A stretch of 64,000 nt of DNA from Amborella trichopoda (lineage: Eukaryota; Streptophyta; Magnoliopsida; Amborellales; Amborellaceae), in assembly GCF_000471905.2 (NCBI RefSeq), contig NW_006500104.1:2536464-2600463 (forward strand), read 5' to 3'. The position numbers were made by a program, and so were the translations under genes. The notes under the pieces are model-generated. The model made no database searches. It had not been told where the DNA came from and saw only the letters and a program-made list of their open reading frames with translations. Positions 59,021-64,000 of the stretch are shown here, piece after piece. The stretch's first letter is position 1. Every line of letters begins with the position of its first letter.

Positions 59021-60381
59021 AACCAGTTTCGTGTCGTGATCTGGCAATCCAGGCAGCAAGGGTTTGGACTACCTTGACTTGATCTGAGATTGCCTTGAAG
59101 ACTGGCTCTTGATGGCCTTGGGGTTGTAGTTCAGGCATATATGTTGCGAGATGGCCTTGGGGCCATGACTTTATTCGAATAGGCTTGTGACGACCTTAAG
59201 ACCATGTTTCCTTTTTTTGTGGCTCAATATGGCCTTGAGGACGTGATTTGGATGAACTAAGTCCATCTTCTTACACTTCAACATCCGAGCATTGAACAAT
59301 GCTACTCATTTCTGGTTCCATTGTAGTTCACAATGGGTAAAATAAGTTCTTCATTAGTAAGTCTTCTGAAGTTGAAGACTTTGACTTTTTTTTATAAGTG
59401 GCACTTTCATGCCTTTCTGCTCTTTGATTTGCAAGCTCCAGTAAATCCACTCACAGAACTGGAGTTGGGTGTGTCATCTTGCTTAAATGTCTTGTCTCAA
59501 GGAGACTAGAGCGAAGTCAACCAATTGAAGTAAAGTAGGGTGCCTCGAGAATAGGGAGCTCGGGGTCGACCTTGGAAGCTTAGTATTGTTTGAAGCAGGG
59601 AGGGACTGCTCCATTGGCTTCGGTGGCATAATCTTGCCTCGAGTCCAACTTCAAGGGCCTATTCGTACATATGAAGAAGAAGGAGTGGACAAGAGTGTAC
59701 TGGAAGGGAACTTCTTCGAATACCACATTGTCATGGGTTTTGAGGTAGAAGAGGGCCAGTGTTGTTGGCCTTTACCCTTGAAGCCAACGACAACATTGAA
59801 CCTACAGGTGTGTGCATGATCCATATAAGTGTTGAGGTTGGTTTGGGAGTCAGCCCTTAGTGAAGTGAGAGGTATGGCATTTGCATTGCCGACCTTTGTT
59901 GTTGTAGCGGTCTTAGGACCACTTTGGTTTGCATGCATGTACATATTTGTTCGCGATCTTTGACTAAGTCACAAGTTGTGTGCTCTCTGGGTTACATGAC
60001 TTGAGTTGCCCTGAGCTGAGTGAGGATGATGCAATGCATGAGTGGCTTGAGAACTACTTTGTAGTGGGTCTGGGCCTTAAGAGATCTGAATCAAGTGAGG
60101 TGGTCAGGGGTAGTTGTTGCTTGCCCCAATTCATCACAGCGATGGCTAAGCCATTTGTTGTGACCTGTGTAAGTGTGTGTCGAATGACTTTGGAGCCATT
60201 CGAATTAGATGGTCTGGTGAGGGATTCGGCGGCATCTTGTGTTTGGGCCATCACACCAGTATGAGTAGTTCTTATGTGGAATAGAGATGGGGTGAACCTA
60301 GGGTTACTGACGGAAGCAATGGTCTTAGAAGAACGAGTTAAAAGAGAAGAGGGAGTTGTCTTAGAATCACTCTTTAGCTTA
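59021..60381 (+). other. Unclassified region after LTR-C, with a small repeat
   Basis: GATGGCCTTGGGG-type words recur four times at 59110-59240 about every 37-45 bp. The rest has short frames on both strands with no domain I recognise. Its position suggests the inner part of a Tat-related element, but no gag or primer site was identified. Confidence 0.4.
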
Positions 60382-62060
60382 TTATTATAGGGTATTTTTT
60401 GACACTTGTATCCCCGATGTGAATAATGAGGAAGCTAGTTGCGATCTAAGCCTACAGGTACCATAATACCTATGGACCACGGAAGCACAGGTAGAATAAA
60501 TCCTAATCTTGAGTGAATTTTCAAAGGTGTATGATTGGTCCCAAAAAGCATGTGGAGGTGGCATTAGACTCCCTAAGAACACTCGTCAAGTTTCGTTATG
60601 ATCTAATGAAGTTAAAGTAGATTAGATGGAAAATTCATTTTCAAATTTAGCATCAAGCATGCTAAAAACGTACCTCATAACTACAACCCTATTATAAGGG
60701 ACTCCGATGAGTACTAAACTGCTTTCATTGGATTCAGAAGGTCTGAAAAACCCCAGATATCAAATTTCTGCTTATTCAGATACTTTTGGACCATTCTAGG
60801 GCCAACTTATCCAAAATGGGTAGGTTATACGCTATTCTGGTAAACCCTCGCTGAACCAGTTTACATTTCTGGAAACTGTGCCTTATGAACTCGAGATGAT
60901 CTTCCAAAGGTCATAACTTCTTCCTTTTAAGCCCAATCAAGTCCAAGATTCAGGGGGTTCTTCATCTTGTCAACACATATGTTTTGATGTATGGCACGGC
61001 CCATGTCATTGCTCGAGACAGAATATATCCTAGAGATAACGTTGCATTAAAAAAAAAACAAAAATAATAATCATGTGTTGTACATTTTTGCATGATGGAA
61101 ACTCCTTAGATAAAGTGGTCGTATCATGAAGCCTCGACCTTATGACTTCTCTTTTCGGACTAAGGGCTAAGCCCCCAATCCCCGTCTCTATCTCTCTTCT
61201 TCTCTCTTTCCCTTTTCGCTATCTTTTACTTCTCTCTATCTTTCTCTCTCCTCTCTCTCTCTCTCTCTCTGGACTTTGAGTGGGTCCAAGCACCCCTCTC
61301 TTTCTTTCCTTCTCTTTCTCTTCCCTAACTCTCCCTGGCTTCCTCATTCTTCTTTCCTCTCGTTTCACTCACTCCCCCTCTCTTTCTCTCTTTTCTTTCT
61401 CTCCTTTTCCCTCTCTTTTCTTCTCTCTTTATTTCTCTCTCCTCTCTCTCACTCTCTCTCCTGCTCAGACTCAGGGTGGGTCCGAGCATTGCTCCCCTTC
61501 TTTCGTTCTCTCTCTCTTTCTCATCTTTCTCTCTTTTTCCTTCTCTTTATCTCTCTTCTCTTTCTTTCTTCTTCTCTTTCTCTTCTCTCCCCCCATTTCC
61601 CATCTCTCTTCTCTCTCCCTCTCTTTCTCTCTCTTTTTCCCTCTTTATCTCTCTTCTCTCTCCCTCATTCTCTCTTTCTCTCTACCTGTCTTGATATCAT
61701 TTATGTCTCTCCCATTCACGCTCTCTTTCTCTCTCCCTCATTTTCTCTCTCTTTATCTATTTCATGCTCTCTTTCTCTCTCTCCCTCGTTATCTCTCTAT
61801 CTATCTCTCTTTCATGCTCTCTTCTTTTCTCTCCCTCTCCTTCGTTCTCTCCTTATCTCCCTCTCTTTCACCCTCTCTTCTCCTCCCTTTTCCTCTCAGT
61901 TTTCCTCTCTCGATTTTGCCCCTTTCTCTCTCTCATCCTCTTTTTTTTCTTGTCTCTCTTTATCTTCCTTGTATACTCTCTATCTCTTCCTCTCTCCATC
62001 ACTTTCACACTTTATCCCCCTCATTTTATCTGTTCGTCTCTCGTCTTCTATTGTCCTCCA
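60382..62060 (+). repeat. LTR-D, diverged relative of the Tat/Ogre-like LTRs
   Basis: It begins TATTATAGGGTATTTTTTGA followed by CACTTGTATCCCCGATGTGA, clearly related to LTR-B and LTR-C starts. U3 similarity continues to about 61030. A polypyrimidine tract follows (61190-62040, about 850 bp, broken once by a repeated GGACTTTGAGTGGGTCC-like segment at about 61270 and 61470). The stacked minisatellites of LTR-A and LTR-C are missing. Confidence 0.6.
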
Positions 62061-63586
62061 CTCCCAAAAGTGGCACAAGAAATCCCCATCATCAAGAGTC
62101 ACACTAGGGCATATGAACCCTTCAACTCATACTTCCAAGTTTACACTATAAATGGTTCATACATGTGTGGCAACGAATCAAACTTGTAAGAGCAATATGA
62201 ACTCGAGCATAAGCTCAACCAAGGTTTTGAAGCTATGGATTCCCAAGCCCTTGGCTGCAAGAAAAACCTTAATGATGAGACAATAAGTCATGAGGGGGTA
62301 AATGAGCAAGTGCTAAAAGGAAGCCCTTAACCTCAAAACCTTGATGACCCACATAAGAGAGATCAATATGATGAGGATGACGTGCTAGAAATTGATATGA
62401 TCCAGATCGACGAGAATGGATCATCTTCTAAACAAGGGGCCAACAACTCAAATATCAAAAGAAGTTGAACCTTTAGAAATTCTAAGGGGCCTACCTGGGC
62501 CACCTTCATCAGACTTCTTGGTCAATCCACTTACATGGGATGAGGAGGCATGCTTAGAAGATTTAACCAAGTCACATCTCATGGTGAATCCAGTTATAGA
62601 TGATGGAGAAGCACAGAACTCAAATTTGGCTATTCCCAAAGATTTGACATCTTTACTAAAGTTGATAGACTCGAACCTTTGGAAATTATAAGCGGCCCAC
62701 CCGGTCCACCTTCATAAGAGTTCTTGAATGATCCACTAATATGGGATCAAGAATTGGATATTGAAAATCCGACCTTGTTACCTCCTCAAGAGGCAAGCTC
62801 TCTAAAAGGCACTAACGACATGAGCACAACTCTAATAACATGAGCACCACCATATTAAGAGAATTCATCCTGTAAAGAACAAGTTTCCAACAGAGCAGAA
62901 AGCCCTGCAGAGGCAACCCCATCAAAATATTCAATAAGGGCCAACTCCACTCATGAAGAGGATACAGTTGGGGAAACTAATGAGATTGAACCCTTGTTTA
63001 TTAATTCTCAATATGTCATAAGGTTGTTTAATACAACATGGGCAACTAATGAGATTGAACCCTTCTTTATTGACTTCCAACATACCGTGAGGACATCAAA
63101 TACCTACTCAACCACTCTTCTTATGCAAGAGTCTCACTTAAATTTGAGCACTGAGAAAGAGCCTACTATGGAGTTAACCTCTGCAAGGCAACACAAAATT
63201 TACAATAAAAAAAATAATCGAAAAGGAGTTGGGTAATCACTTGTCTATTATCAAATAACCAAATGAGGCATTCATGCCTCACACTTCAAGTACTCCATTA
63301 ATGGAAAAACCCTGATGAGCCTAACCTTCCATACAGAAGACTGAATGATTAGGAAACTGACAATGATTTTAAGTCCCAAAATCAAGGTTTAAGTGGAGCA
63401 ACTGAAAGAAAACGTTCAGCCGAGATTCAGTAACCATTGTCAAAGAGATTTTGGATGTCAACCTGGGTTGTGGGAAATCAAAGGAAAATCGATAGTAGAA
63501 CCTCCCGGCCACTTGGAGGAGGAAAATTTGATCGAATTCTTACATGATCTTCAGAAGAATTGCTATAAAAAGAAAAAGACAGGCAC
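62061..63586 (+). mobile_element. Short internal region of an LTR element, gag-pol not recognised
   Basis: Only about 1.5 kb separates LTR-D from the next LTR start at 63587. Plus-strand fragments are acidic and asparagine-, glutamate- and serine-rich (LEILRGLPGPPSSDFLVNPL, DEEACLEDLTKSHLMVNPV). The stretch ATNEIEP...F occurs twice (about 62980 and 63045), a small tandem duplication. No capsid, RT or integrase motif is visible. A large non-autonomous (LARD-like) element is possible. It is broken. Confidence 0.45.
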
Positions 63587-64000
63587 TGTTTGAAGACATT
63601 TTTCAGCACCTTGGGTTCCTGATGTGGAATAAAAAGAGAAGCCAATCAATAAAGCCTGAATAACAATGGAATTCTTGATAGTCTCAGAATTTCCTTTGAA
63701 CAAGTGGAAATGTTCCTAAGAACTTCAAAAGGCCACCTGCCCAGTTTCGTCACAATCTGACATGGGCAATGCAGACAAAGAAATAATTTCGAAAAAATCT
63801 GCCTCTAGCACCCTGAAACGGGCTTCGTAACTAGAACTATATTTTAGGTGCGTCAAATAGCTGTGGGACCACCGTCATTGAATCCGGCACGGTCAAAAAC
63901 CCTTATGGGTCAAGTTTCGGCTTAATCAGGCGCTTCAGGGCAAAGTTATGGGTAAAAGACTGAAAAGGAGTAGGCCGCCACCTAGTCCCGTGCGCCTTCC
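63587..64000 (+). repeat. LTR-E, start of another LTR, runs off the window
   Basis: It starts TGTTTGAAGACATTTTTCAG followed by a TCCTGATGTGGAATAAAAAG-like stretch. Downstream similarity to the U3 of LTR-A to LTR-D is clear (GCCAGTTTCGTCACAATCTG-like words). It is the probable 3' LTR of the short element at 60382. Confidence 0.6.

Noticed and set aside
59586-59944. Overlapping frames of 77 (plus) and 97 (minus) residues
   Set aside because: Open on both strands by chance, with no motif and no supporting neighbours.
61276-62151. Plus-strand frames of 275-291 residues
   Set aside because: Low-complexity CT tract in LTR-D.
1-64000. tRNA or rRNA genes
   Set aside because: I looked for GGTTCGAATCC-type B boxes in a cloverleaf context and for rRNA-like conserved blocks and saw none that I could support.

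Overview
The window is nuclear DNA of a flowering plant, probably a large, repeat-rich dicot genome. The evidence is one host gene remnant, a cytochrome P450 of the CYP72 clan (closest by eye to CYP749A) with plant-type GT-AG introns, in a background of plant Ty1/copia and Ty3/gypsy retrotransposons, an RTE-type LINE fragment and MITEs. The species cannot be named from the sequence. No tRNA, rRNA or intact protein-coding gene was recognised. Nearly all long reading frames are transposon remnants or translations of low-complexity DNA.

Left part (1-14.5 kb). A minus-strand P450 pseudogene (three recognisable 5' exons, 934-3606, with a TATA box) carries a Mutator-like MITE in its second intron. 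About 260 bp upstream of its TATA box begins an old minus-strand Copia element (3971-10104). Inside it lies an interlocked pair of inverted repeats, A-B-A'-B' (4474-8340). The B arms are about 98% identical although the Copia LTRs are far more diverged. Next come a solo Copia LTR (11280-11549), a tandemly duplicated LINE 3' end (11590-12958) and several other two-copy tandem duplications.

Middle part (16-39.8 kb). Two minus-strand Ty3/gypsy elements of the Tat lineage are recognised by a second, archaeal-type RNase H. Downstream of each pol lie a degenerate minisatellite and then a long, decayed reading frame on the opposite strand. That frame encodes a plant mobile domain (PMD) protein, with a coiled-coil tail best seen in the first copy. 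The second element shows gag, protease, RT, RNase H, aRH and integrase remnants in order (31044-39790). Minisatellites of 48 bp (16081-16780), 81 bp (18895-19112) and about 30 bp (25300-26450) surround the PMD frames.

Right part (39.8-64 kb). A plus-strand Tat/Ogre-like element begins with an LTR of about 3.7 kb (39789-43479). It continues with gag (45130-46465), pol (47040-49700) and a long 3' untranslated region, and ends in a second LTR at 52232. A further copy of the 3' UTR plus LTR follows (54530-59020), then an LTR-related element with only a short internal region (60382-63586) and the start of another LTR at the window edge. The three long LTRs (A, B, C) share a TATA box followed by several hundred bases of pure polypyrimidine. 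In A and C this is followed by three stacked minisatellites, while B ends within the first of them. All retroelements are fossils with many breaks.

The most interesting features are the antisense PMD genes carried by Tat elements, the stacked-repeat LTR design, the post-pol minisatellite shared by three elements, and the interlocked inverted repeats.
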